DNA of 5,527 bases from Thiobacillus sp. (GTDB lineage Bacteria; Pseudomonadota; Gammaproteobacteria; Burkholderiales; Thiobacillaceae): the NCBI GenBank assembly GCA_024710445.1, contig JANJUT010000126.1, positions 1-5,527 of the forward strand, written 5' to 3'. The notes below the pieces were generated by a model that had not been told where the DNA came from, did not search any database, and was given only the letters and a program-made list of their open reading frames with translations. Shown in pieces: positions 1-5,207 of this stretch. The number at the start of each line of letters is the position of its first letter. Positions within the stretch are counted from its first letter, which is position 1. A program made the translations under genes and the position numbers.

Positions 1-147
1 GAAACCGAAGCGCAGCGTATTTTCCTGCACGCAAACGGGTGCGACGAGATGCAGGGTTTCCTGTTCAGCCGTCCCGTGCCTGCGGAGGAAATGGGCGCGC
101 TCCTGGTTGCCCACAGTCAGAAACTGGCAGCGCCGGGCGCCACCTGA
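1..147 (+). CDS. EAL-domain protein, C-terminal end (partial)
   Basis: This is the last 48 codons of a gene that begins left of the window and stops at TGA 145-147. The visible peptide contains [19 protein letters not shown], which matches the very conserved end of EAL domains (consensus around D-x-x-QG-[FY]-x-x-[SR]-P-x-P-x-E). These domains hydrolyse cyclic-di-GMP to pGpG at the cytoplasmic face of the membrane or in the cytosol. Only about 17 residues follow the motif, so the EAL domain is the C-terminal domain of the protein. The catalytic EAL, Asp and Lys residues lie outside the window, so whether the enzyme is active, and whether it carries GGDEF, PAS or membrane modules, cannot be judged. 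It converges on the flavoprotein gene with a 20-bp gap and no obvious terminator. Confidence 0.88.
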   Translation, partial: ETEAQRIFLHANGCDEMQGFLFSRPVPAEEMGALLVAHSQKLAAPGAT

Positions 148-167
148 CTGCTGAAGTCTCCTGTCAT

Positions 168-1412
168 TTAATCCGGCAGCGCGATCTTCTGGTCGGTGCT
201 GAACTGGTAGTCGGTGAACACCTGCTCCGCGCTGAGGATCTGATAACTGCCGTCCGGCAGTTTCCGGGTGGTGTCCTTGAGCCGGTTGGTGGTCTGGCCG
301 CAGGTCCAGATATCGAAGTTGCGCATATGCGTGCACAGACAGGTCTTGTCCCTGACTGAAAGCTTCTTCACATCCGGGTGCAGCGCGACCTCACGGTTGT
401 AGGCGTCGATATAGGCGCAGTTACCCTTGGCGTCGAGCAGGTAGCCGTAGGCTTCGCAGTTGGGGCGGATGCCGTCGCCGATACCCGGACTGCCCTTGAG
501 CATGCGCATCGGGTAACCGGTTGGCGAAATCGTATTGACCTCAATGTCGTTTTCGCTGGCCTTGAAATATTCCTGTTTGACCTTGTCCGGCAGGCCGCAC
601 TCGCGGGTGACGGTGAAGCGGGTGGCCACCTGCACGGCGGCAGCGCCCTGTTCCAGGAAGCCGACGGCATCGCTGCCGGTGAAGATGCCGCCCGCTGCGA
701 TCACCGGAATCTCGAGGTGCTCGGTTCTAATGAACTCCAGCACCTCGGCCATGATGGTGGCGAGGTCGTATTGCGCCCAGTCCATGCCGAAGCCCAGGTG
801 GCCACCGGCGAGTGGCCCTTCCACCACGACAAAGTCGGGCAGGCGGTTGAGCCTGGCGTTCTTGCGCAGGAACAGCGCCAGCGCGCGTGCCGACGAGACA
901 ATGATGCCGAGCTTGGCATCCCGAAAACGCGGGTGGTCTTCGATCAGGGCGAACGAGCCGAGATGCAGACCGGCGGAGAGGGTGATGCCGTCGACGCCGG
1001 CGTCGAGCGCTGCGGACAGGCGCACGCGCAGGGTCTCGCGCGGCGAATTCATGGTGAGTTTTTCCATGCAGTTGACGAAAATCATGCCGGAGCCCTGCTT
1101 GGCTTCCATGGTTTTTCCGACATGGTTGCGGGTGGCTTCTTCCAGCACGCCAAGATTGAAGTGCACGCCGGATTTGTCGCTGCTGGCGACGTTGGCCTTG
1201 TACTGCTTGAGCTTCTGGCTGACGAATTTGGTATGGTAGCGGTGATCGGACACAGCCTGCACCAGCGCGTCTGAAATATGGCCGATGCCGCCGAGGCGCG
1301 CGACCTCGAGCGCCAGCTCGGTGGTCGAAATGTCCACTCCCATGCCACCGATGACGATCGGTACCAGTTCCTGTTTGCCGAAGCGCAGGCGGAAATCATC
1401 CACGCGTTTCAT
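168..1412 (-). CDS. Nitronate monooxygenase / 2-nitropropane dioxygenase-like FMN protein with Cys-rich C-terminal extension
   Basis: The product is a 414-residue TIM-barrel flavoprotein of the nitronate monooxygenase/FabK superfamily, expected to bind FMN and oxidise propionate-3-nitronate-type or related substrates in the cytosol. Visible family signatures are the N-terminal VPIVIGGMGVDIS (residues 17-29), GPLAGGHLGF (199-208), where His205 sits at the position of the family's catalytic His, IPVIAAGGIF (235-244) and GAAAVQVATRF (256-266), the last two forming the FMN phosphate-binding strands. A tail from about residue 300 to 414 goes beyond the minimal barrel and holds Cys319, Cys332, Cys358, Cys360 and Cys371. 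The start at 1412 is chosen because AAGGA lies five bases upstream and homology begins at once. The frame stays open to an ATG at 1598, but those 62 codons look like leader DNA and overlap a candidate promoter. The gene diverges from the cytochrome operon. The exact substrate is unknown, and enoyl-ACP reductase activity (FabK) is a less likely alternative. Confidence 0.9.
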   Translation of the reverse strand: MKRVDDFRLRFGKQELVPIVIGGMGVDISTTELALEVARLGGIGHISDALVQAVSDHRYHTKFVSQKLKQYKANVASSDKSGVHFNLGVLEEATRNHVGKTMEAKQGSGMIFVNCMEKLTMNSPRETLRVRLSAALDAGVDGITLSAGLHLGSFALIEDHPRFRDAKLGIIVSSARALALFLRKNARLNRLPDFVVVEGPLAGGHLGFGMDWAQYDLATIMAEVLEFIRTEHLEIPVIAAGGIFTGSDAVGFLEQGAAAVQVATRFTVTRECGLPDKVKQEYFKASENDIEVNTISPTGYPMRMLKGSPGIGDGIRPNCEAYGYLLDAKGNCAYIDAYNREVALHPDVKKLSVRDKTCLCTHMRNFDIWTCGQTTNRLKDTTRKLPDGSYQILSAEQVFTDYQFSTDQKIALPD

Positions 1413-1569
1413 TCTGATCCTTATGCTTTTCGTTGAAAGGCCTGGCCGGGGCTTGTGCCCGGGATGCCACGCCTTGTATGGGTTCTGGCCGACGCGTTGC
1501 CCTTGAATCAGGTCGCGGCAAGCATGCTCCGCATCTGGTTTGGCCTCGGTTCGTCGTCCGAATGACGAA

Positions 1570-1598
1570 ATTGTATCCGTACACCGCATGAATGGCAC
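1570..1598 (-). promoter_or_regulatory. Candidate sigma70-type promoter for the flavoprotein gene
   Basis: Read on the - strand, GTGCCA (1598-1593, 4 of 6 matches to TTGACA) is followed after 17 bp by TACAAT (1575-1570, 5 of 6 matches to TATAAT). Transcription would start near 1563, giving a leader of about 150 nt before the ATG at 1412. The spacing is ideal and the -10 is good, but the -35 is weak, which fits a promoter needing an activator. A perfect palindrome abuts the -35. Confidence 0.4.
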
Positions 1599-1612
1599 CG
1601 GAATGATTCCGG
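1598..1612. promoter_or_regulatory. Perfect 15-bp palindrome at the -35 edge of the flavoprotein promoter
   Basis: CCGGAATGATTCCGG is a perfect inverted repeat with 7-bp arms and a single central base. It touches the -35 hexamer of the candidate - strand promoter, about 35 to 50 bp upstream of the predicted start, where an activator or repressor dimer could bind. I do not recognise the motif as the site of a named regulator. Chance occurrence is possible, but 7+7 perfect arms with a 1-bp centre are uncommon. Confidence 0.45.
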
Positions 1613-1659
1613 ATGGCGCGGTGATTACAGGGATTTTTTTAACAGACTTTACGATCCGC

Positions 1660-1689
1660 TTGCCTATATGAAAAATTCATATATATAAT
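1660..1689 (+). promoter_or_regulatory. Strong sigma70-type promoter of the cytochrome/FadL operon
   Basis: TTGCCT (1660-1665, 4 of 6 matches to TTGACA) and a perfect consensus TATAAT (1684-1689) are separated by 18 bp in an AT-rich stretch. Transcription should start near 1696, leaving a leader of about 70 nt before the ATG at 1765. The promoter is overlaid by two inverted repeats, one filling its spacer and one spanning the start point, so it is probably held off by a repressor until an inducer appears. Confidence 0.7.
1665..1683. promoter_or_regulatory. Perfect inverted repeat in the -35/-10 spacer (putative operator 1)
   Basis: TATATGAA (1665-1672) and TTCATATA (1676-1683) are exact inverted copies around an AAA centre. 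The 19-bp dyad fills the spacer exactly, from the last base of the -35 to the base before the -10. Repressors of the TetR family often bind such spacer sites. A is the dominant base, so chance symmetry is more likely here than in the second dyad. Confidence 0.5.
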
Positions 1690-1692
1690 CAC

Positions 1693-1724
1693 ACGAACAG
1701 GTGATCAATCGATCATATGTTCGT
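1693..1724. promoter_or_regulatory. 32-bp dyad over the predicted transcription start (putative operator 2)
   Basis: Outer arms ACGAACA (1693-1699) and TGTTCGT (1718-1724) and inner arms TGATC (1702-1706) and GATCA (1711-1715) are all exact inverted pairs sharing one centre at 1708.5. Twenty-four of 32 bases are in matched arms. The site covers the predicted start near 1696, which is the classic position for a repressor that blocks initiation or clearance. The size fits a TetR-family operator bound by one or two dimers, and such a regulator is encoded at 3949-4584. In RNA, the same sequence would form a 5' hairpin. Confidence 0.6.
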
Positions 1725-1764
1725 ATTGTTATTCAATCTGTGCCATCACATTCCTGGAGATCTC

Positions 1765-2361
1765 ATGAAAAAAACCCTGCTCATCCCACTGGCGCTGGCT
1801 GCCAGCCTTGCCTCGTCCGGTCTCATGGCGGCTGACGCCCCTCAAGGTGCAGCGCCCATGCCGGCCGAAATGCAAAACATGATGAAGGTGTTCACCCCGG
1901 AAATGCGCCAGAAGGTGATGGCGCTGTCACCCGAGCTCAAAGGCACCATCGTGAAACTGCATGCCGGCCATCCGCGTCGCGCCAAGGAGACGACCCTGCG
2001 CCAGATCATGCATGAGATCCTGTCCGAATATCAGAGCATTGCCTCGGCATTGGCAACCGACAACGCCGAGCAGGCGGCCGAGGCGGCGCGCCGTCTGGCC
2101 AGCCATCGCATTCCCAAGGGCGGCTTGCTGCCCTATTTCCCGCTGGACAAGGTCAACAACAATGATCTGGCTGTGCTGCCGGCGATGAACACCATCGTCG
2201 AGGGTAGCGCGCTCAAGCTGGCCGAAGCAGCGGATGCGGGCGACATGCCGAAAGCGGCGTCCTACATGAGCGACATCATGACGGGCTGTGTGGCTTGCCA
2301 TCAGAAATTCCGCGGCGTGCCCGGTGTTTCAGCCAACCTGATGACCCCCTTGTCCAAGTAA
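1765..2361 (+). CDS. Periplasmic cytochrome c (cytochrome c'-like, C-terminal CXXCH)
   Basis: This 198-residue exported mono-haem protein starts with a signal peptide (MKK, hydrophobic core to about residue 20, likely cleavage at LMA|AD after residue 22). The single haem motif CVACH is at 175-179, followed by QKFRGVPG. A CXXCH-x-x-[FY]-R near the C-terminus is the hallmark of the four-helix-bundle cytochromes c' and c-556, with His179 as the proximal ligand. The rest is mostly helical and Ala-rich. The mature chain (about 175 residues) is longer than classical cytochrome c' (about 130), with a Met-rich stretch at residues 32-52. Roles in this fold include gas (NO/CO) binding and periplasmic electron transfer, and which applies here cannot be told. 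The start at 1765 has GGAG at 1756-1759. The in-frame ATG at 1717 lies inside the operator dyad, has no ribosome site and would spoil the signal peptide. It is the first gene of a probable operon, 30 bp before the porin. Confidence 0.87.
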   Translation: MKKTLLIPLALAASLASSGLMAADAPQGAAPMPAEMQNMMKVFTPEMRQKVMALSPELKGTIVKLHAGHPRRAKETTLRQIMHEILSEYQSIASALATDNAEQAAEAARRLASHRIPKGGLLPYFPLDKVNNNDLAVLPAMNTIVEGSALKLAEAADAGDMPKAASYMSDIMTGCVACHQKFRGVPGVSANLMTPLSK

Positions 2362-2377
2362 ATCCCAACCCTGAATC

Positions 2378-2383
2378 GAGGAG
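2378..2383 (+). promoter_or_regulatory. Strong ribosome binding site of the FadL-family gene
   Basis: GAGGAG lies eight bases before the ATG at 2392, inside the 30-bp gap after the cytochrome stop. With no promoter or terminator in that gap, this supports one transcript with separately initiated, efficient translation of the porin. Confidence 0.7.
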
Positions 2384-2391
2384 AATCAAAC

Positions 2392-3540
2392 ATGAACAAA
2401 AATTACATTTCCGTTGCCGTGGCGGCTGCCGTCCTGACCCTGGCACATAACGCACATGCCACCAACGGCGACCAGATGATCGCCACGTCGGCTGCGCAGG
2501 CCGGGATGGGTGGCGCGACTGTCGCACAGGCCCAGGATGCCCTGACGGTGCTGGTCAACCCGGCCGGCATGGCCGATCTCGACATCAAGGATGTGCGTTT
2601 TGACCTGGGTTTTGGCGTGCTGAACCCGCCGCGCGAAGTCAATGGCAATGAGAGCGATTCCGACTGGTACATGATGCCCGGCGGCGGTGCAGTGTTTAAC
2701 GTCAACGACCGGCTCTTCCTGGGTATGGCGCTGGGCGGCGTGGCGGGCATGGGGGTCAACGTGGCCGACATCAATGGCGTCACCGCTGGCACCCCGCCGA
2801 TGGTGACGACCAAGCAGGTGTTCCGCTTCACGCCAGCCGCGGCCTACAAGGTCAACGATGCGCTGACCCTGGGCGCCTCGCTCAACATCGCCAACCAGAG
2901 CCTGGCCATGGCCAATGCGAATTTCTCGCTGCCGCAAAACCAGCAATTCGGCTTTGGCGCGACGCTGGGCGCGACCTACAAGATCAATCCCAAGCTGCAG
3001 GCAGGTCTCGTCTGGACCAGCAAGACCGATATGGCCGACATGGAGTACTACACTACCGCTGGAACAGTCAGCTTCGACATGGACATGCCCGCTTCGGTGG
3101 CCTTCGGGCTGGCATTCAAGCCGATGCCCGGTTTGCTGGTGGAGGCCGACATCAAGCGTATTTTCTTCAATGATGTGATGGATAGAATTACCGTCACCAC
3201 TCCTGGCGCACCTTATCCAAGCGCTTTGACTTTCGGCTGGGATGACCAGACCGTGTACTCCATCGGCGTGAAGAAGGACATGGGGCCGATGGCGATCAGC
3301 GTCGGTTACAACTATGGCAAGTCGCCGATCGGCGCCGAAGATGTCACCTCCAACCTCGGCTCCACCGCGATTGTTGAACATCACCTGTCGTTTGGCCTCA
3401 CGCGCAAGTTCAGCGACAAGGTCAGCGGCAGTTTCGCCTACACCCATGCCTTTGAAAACGAGCTGACACAGAGTGGTGGGACCAACACCATCAAAATCAG
3501 CCAGAACCAGTACAACATGAACATCGCGTACAAGTTCTGA
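2392..3540 (+). CDS. FadL/TodX-family outer-membrane transport protein (OMPP1)
   Basis: This 382-residue outer-membrane beta-barrel belongs to the family that passes hydrophobic molecules (long-chain fatty acids in FadL, aromatics in TodX/XylN) across the outer membrane by lateral diffusion. A signal peptide ends at about AHA|TNG (residue 23). The mature start TNGDQMIATSAAQAGMGGAT (24-43) followed by AQDALTVLVNPAG (47-59) is the family signature of the N-terminal hatch, with the NPA motif at 56-58. Repeated alternating strands ending in aromatic residues follow, and the chain ends in AYKF with the C-terminal Phe used for barrel assembly. At about 359 mature residues it is shorter than E. coli FadL (about 421), so extracellular loops or the hatch are probably reduced. 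It sits 30 bp after the cytochrome gene, with GAGGAG upstream. The substrate is unknown, and a general hydrophobic-compound channel is the safe assignment. Confidence 0.9.
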   Translation: MNKNYISVAVAAAVLTLAHNAHATNGDQMIATSAAQAGMGGATVAQAQDALTVLVNPAGMADLDIKDVRFDLGFGVLNPPREVNGNESDSDWYMMPGGGAVFNVNDRLFLGMALGGVAGMGVNVADINGVTAGTPPMVTTKQVFRFTPAAAYKVNDALTLGASLNIANQSLAMANANFSLPQNQQFGFGATLGATYKINPKLQAGLVWTSKTDMADMEYYTTAGTVSFDMDMPASVAFGLAFKPMPGLLVEADIKRIFFNDVMDRITVTTPGAPYPSALTFGWDDQTVYSIGVKKDMGPMAISVGYNYGKSPIGAEDVTSNLGSTAIVEHHLSFGLTRKFSDKVSGSFAYTHAFENELTQSGGTNTIKISQNQYNMNIAYKF

Positions 3541-3548
3541 TCGGGATG

Positions 3549-3571
3549 CCCGGTCGCGTGCGGCCGGGTTT
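3549..3571 (+). terminator. Possible weak or attenuating terminator after the FadL-family gene
   Basis: CCCGGTCGC (3549-3557) can pair with GCGGCCGGG (3560-3568), with one G-U pair, and three T follow before the run is broken by ATGACATTTT. The loop is only two bases at full pairing, so the outer seven pairs are more realistic. The T tract is short, so it may only reduce read-through into the small membrane-protein gene. Confidence 0.4.
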
Positions 3572-3617
3572 ATGACATTTTCCGTCTCATCGAGGCGACT
3601 CAATTAATGGAGGTTTT

Positions 3618-3821
3618 ATGACCGTAGATCGTACCGTGCATTTAATGACGGGCCTGATGGTGGTGCTCAGCGTCGTTCTGGCCCATTATTCCAACCCGGA
3701 CTGGCTCTGGCTCACCGCTTTTGTCGGCGTCAGCCTGGCGCAAAGTGGCGTGACCGGCTTCTGTCCGCTGGCATTCATGCTCAAAAAGGCAGGGGTCAGG
3801 GAAGGCAGTTGCTGTTCCTGA
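3618..3821 (+). CDS. Small DUF2892-type (YgaP-like transmembrane domain) inner-membrane protein
   Basis: The product is a 67-residue protein with two hydrophobic segments (about 8-23 and 29-45) and the motif GVTGFCPLAFML (44-55). This matches the DUF2892 family, whose members resemble the membrane anchor of the rhodanese YgaP and carry the same GFCP turn after the second helix. Cys49 is the conserved Cys, and a further Cys pair (65-66) sits in the C-terminal GSCCS tail. No rhodanese domain is present, so this is the stand-alone form. TGGAGG (3608-3613) four bases before the ATG sets the start. It lies 77 bp after the porin stop and could be read as the operon's third gene through the weak hairpin between them. 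Stand-alone members have no settled function; links to sulfur or thiol chemistry are inferred from YgaP only. Confidence 0.82.
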   Translation: MTVDRTVHLMTGLMVVLSVVLAHYSNPDWLWLTAFVGVSLAQSGVTGFCPLAFMLKKAGVREGSCCS

Positions 3822-3849
3822 AAACAAGCTGAATAGCGTGTACCTTGTG

Positions 3850-3875
3850 GCGGCGGCCGTTTGTGCTGCCGCCGC
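3850..3875 (+). terminator. GC-rich hairpin after the DUF2892 gene, possible terminator
   Basis: GCGGCGGC (3850-3857) and GCCGCCGC (3868-3875) form a perfect 8-bp stem with a 10-nt loop, 28 bp beyond the stop codon. There is no T tract after it, so it is a weak intrinsic terminator at best. It may instead protect the 3' end of the transcript. Confidence 0.4.
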
Positions 3876-3884
3876 TACTCAATT

Positions 3885-3897
3885 ATCCGGTCCGGAT
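3885..3897. promoter_or_regulatory. Short perfect palindrome upstream of the TetR-family gene
   Basis: ATCCGG-T-CCGGAT is a 13-bp perfect inverted repeat 52 bp before the regulator's start codon. It could be an autoregulatory site. It does not resemble either dyad at the cytochrome promoter, no good promoter hexamers flank it, and its length allows a chance origin. Confidence 0.25.
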
Positions 3898-3948
3898 GCT
3901 GATGAATCTTCCCGGGCCGCTGGCATCACTTAGGGCACAAAATTAATA

Positions 3949-4584
3949 GTGACCGTCAAAAAAAGAAAATCCGCCGAAGTCCGCCGTCATGACATCATTG
4001 AAGCGGCCATGGAGATCATTCGCCATGAAGGTGTGGCCAAGCTCACCACCCGCTCGTTATCCAGGGCGGTAGGCATTGCACAGCCCACGCTGTTTCTTCA
4101 CTTCGGCAACAAGAGCCACATCCTGGTTGCGCTGGTGGACACCATTCAGGAACGGCTGCAGCAGGAAATGGCCGGACTCGGCCTGGCGCAGATGACGCCG
4201 CTGGAGCGCCTGAAGGCGGTCATTCGCGCGCATTTGAATTTCATTCAGAAACAACCGGGAATTCCCCGTCTGCTGTTTTCCGAAGCCTTGCAAAGTGGCG
4301 ACCCTGTCTTTCGTGACCGCATGAACGAACTGGTGCTGTTCTTTTTGAATTTTGTTGCTGGTTTGATCAGTGCCGCGCAGGAACAAGGGGAAATTCGCCC
4401 GGATATCGTCCCGCAGCAGAATGCCTGCATTTTGATCGCCGCAGTGCAAGGCTTGGCTTTTCGCTGGATACTTTCGGATCACCGCTTCGAACTGGCGGAT
4501 CAGGCCGATGCGGTCATCGCCACCCTGATCGAGGGATGGGCACCCAGGACTGGTGTCTCAGCGGCGCGCGCGCTGCCCGTCTAA
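3949..4584 (+). CDS. TetR/AcrR-family transcriptional regulator
   Basis: This 211-residue one-component regulator has a TetR_N domain at about residues 12-58. Helix 1 is DIIEAAMEIIRHEGVAKLTT and the helix-turn-helix reads RSLSRAVGIAQPTLFLHFGNKSHIL (35-59), with the typical HF-x-NK-x-x-L turn after the recognition helix. The remaining 150 residues are the helical ligand-binding and dimerisation domain. It includes PGIPRLLFSEAL (103-114), a pattern common in regulators that sense small hydrophobic molecules. The start is GTG at 3949: a stop lies in frame at 3931, and no other usual start occurs before residue 20. The ribosome site is poor (AGGG at 3932-3935, 13 bases away), suggesting low expression as usual for a repressor. 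Downstream of the cytochrome/FadL/DUF2892 genes on the same strand, it is the obvious candidate to bind the dyads at 1665-1724. Its stop overlaps the stop of the convergent gene. Confidence 0.92.
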   Translation: MTVKKRKSAEVRRHDIIEAAMEIIRHEGVAKLTTRSLSRAVGIAQPTLFLHFGNKSHILVALVDTIQERLQQEMAGLGLAQMTPLERLKAVIRAHLNFIQKQPGIPRLLFSEALQSGDPVFRDRMNELVLFFLNFVAGLISAAQEQGEIRPDIVPQQNACILIAAVQGLAFRWILSDHRFELADQADAVIATLIEGWAPRTGVSAARALPV

Positions 4585-5207
4585 ACGGCATCAGGCACCG
4601 GGTCATCACGGCACTCGACCAGTGCCGGATCATCCTGATGATCAATCAGGATGCGCTTGACCCGCATTTGCCAGAGGCGGCCAAATTCCGTCAGTTCCGT
4701 GTCGCTTGCCGTTCCCTCAAGGATGGCGGGCATCAGTTCCTGTAACTCGGGTGGCGGGGGCACGACTTCGGGATGGTAGGTGACGGCCACGCGTGCACCC
4801 GTGTCGAGCCGGCTGAAGCGGACTTCGGTGATGTTTTCCGCTGCGAAGGTCAGCAAATTCTGGCGGCTGAATTGCCCTGCCAGGCCCTTGAACCCGCCTT
4901 CACCCGCTGCGCCGGTCAGCATGCCGATGACGGCAGCGATGACGCCGGTGACACCGTCGGTTTGCGCGGTGCCGAATTCGACGCGGATGCCGCCGCGTTC
5001 CGGGGTGTCGCCCGGGTAGAGCCGGGCGAGTGCCTGCAGCGTCATCAGGTAGGCGCCTGCTACCGTGGGGCAGGAATGTCCGGCAAGTTTGACCACGTCG
5101 ACATAGCCATAGTCGATCCGCCCCCTGTCGGCCGCGCCAAGAAGTTCGGCAAGCGGGTCGTACAGCGTGATGCGGGCGACCGCATCGAAAAAGTCGGGAT
5201 AGCTCAT
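4581..5207 (-). CDS. FmdE-like protein (GHSCP motif), function unassigned
   Basis: The product is a 208-residue soluble protein without signal peptide. The segment VVKLAGHSCPTVAGAYLM (38-55) followed by a Gly-rich GVTGVIAAVIGMLTGAAGEGGFKGL (85-109) resembles FmdE-type domains. These are named after a protein encoded with molybdenum formylmethanofuran dehydrogenase and share a GH-x-CP signature followed by a Gly-rich TG segment. His44 and Cys46 are the likely metal or cofactor ligands; another Cys (199) sits near the C-terminus. A Pro run (150-153) precedes a short acidic tail. The start at 5207 follows AAGGA and forms an ATGA overlap with the upstream gene, so the 65 extra open codons upstream are rejected. 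The stop TAG (4583-4581) overlaps the TAA of the convergent TetR gene. Bacterial members of this type have no proven role that I can name, and no methanofuran pathway is visible here. The family assignment is by motif memory only. Confidence 0.72.
   Translation of the reverse strand: MSYPDFFDAVARITLYDPLAELLGAADRGRIDYGYVDVVKLAGHSCPTVAGAYLMTLQALARLYPGDTPERGGIRVEFGTAQTDGVTGVIAAVIGMLTGAAGEGGFKGLAGQFSRQNLLTFAAENITEVRFSRLDTGARVAVTYHPEVVPPPPELQELMPAILEGTASDTELTEFGRLWQMRVKRILIDHQDDPALVECRDDPVPDAV

Larger units (their letters stand above)
1413..1764. promoter_or_regulatory. Divergent control region between the flavoprotein and cytochrome operons
   Basis: This 352-bp gap separates two divergent genes. 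Its right part (about 1615-1735) is clearly more AT-rich than the flanking genes, as expected of a promoter zone. It contains a - strand promoter candidate (1570-1598), a perfect 15-bp palindrome (1598-1612), a + strand promoter (1660-1689) and two dyads over that promoter (1665-1683 and 1693-1724), each described separately. The stretch 1413-1562 would be a 150-nt leader of the flavoprotein mRNA. In it I see only a small GC hairpin, GGGC-TTGT-GCCC at 1449-1460, and no recognisable riboswitch. I see no convincing gene in this gap. Confidence 0.8.

Noticed and set aside
378..1274. A 298-codon open frame on the + strand opposite the flavoprotein gene
   Set aside because: Shadow of a GC-biased gene: no recognisable domain, no ribosome site, and the opposite strand has clear FMN-barrel motifs.
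1413..1598. N-terminal extension of the flavoprotein to an ATG at 1598
   Set aside because: The added 62 residues show no domain character, overlap a promoter-like element and palindrome, and the ATG at 1412 has a well-placed AAGGA and starts right at the family homology.
1717..1764. Upstream ATG for the cytochrome gene
   Set aside because: It lies in the right arm of the operator dyad about 20 nt from the predicted transcript start, lacks a ribosome site, and would put 16 residues ahead of a complete signal peptide.
2386..3603. A 405-codon open frame on the - strand, antisense to the FadL-family gene
   Set aside because: It mirrors the real gene codon for codon, its product is His/Arg/Gly-rich without domains, and it lacks a ribosome site. 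The + strand frame has signal peptide, family motifs and barrel terminus.
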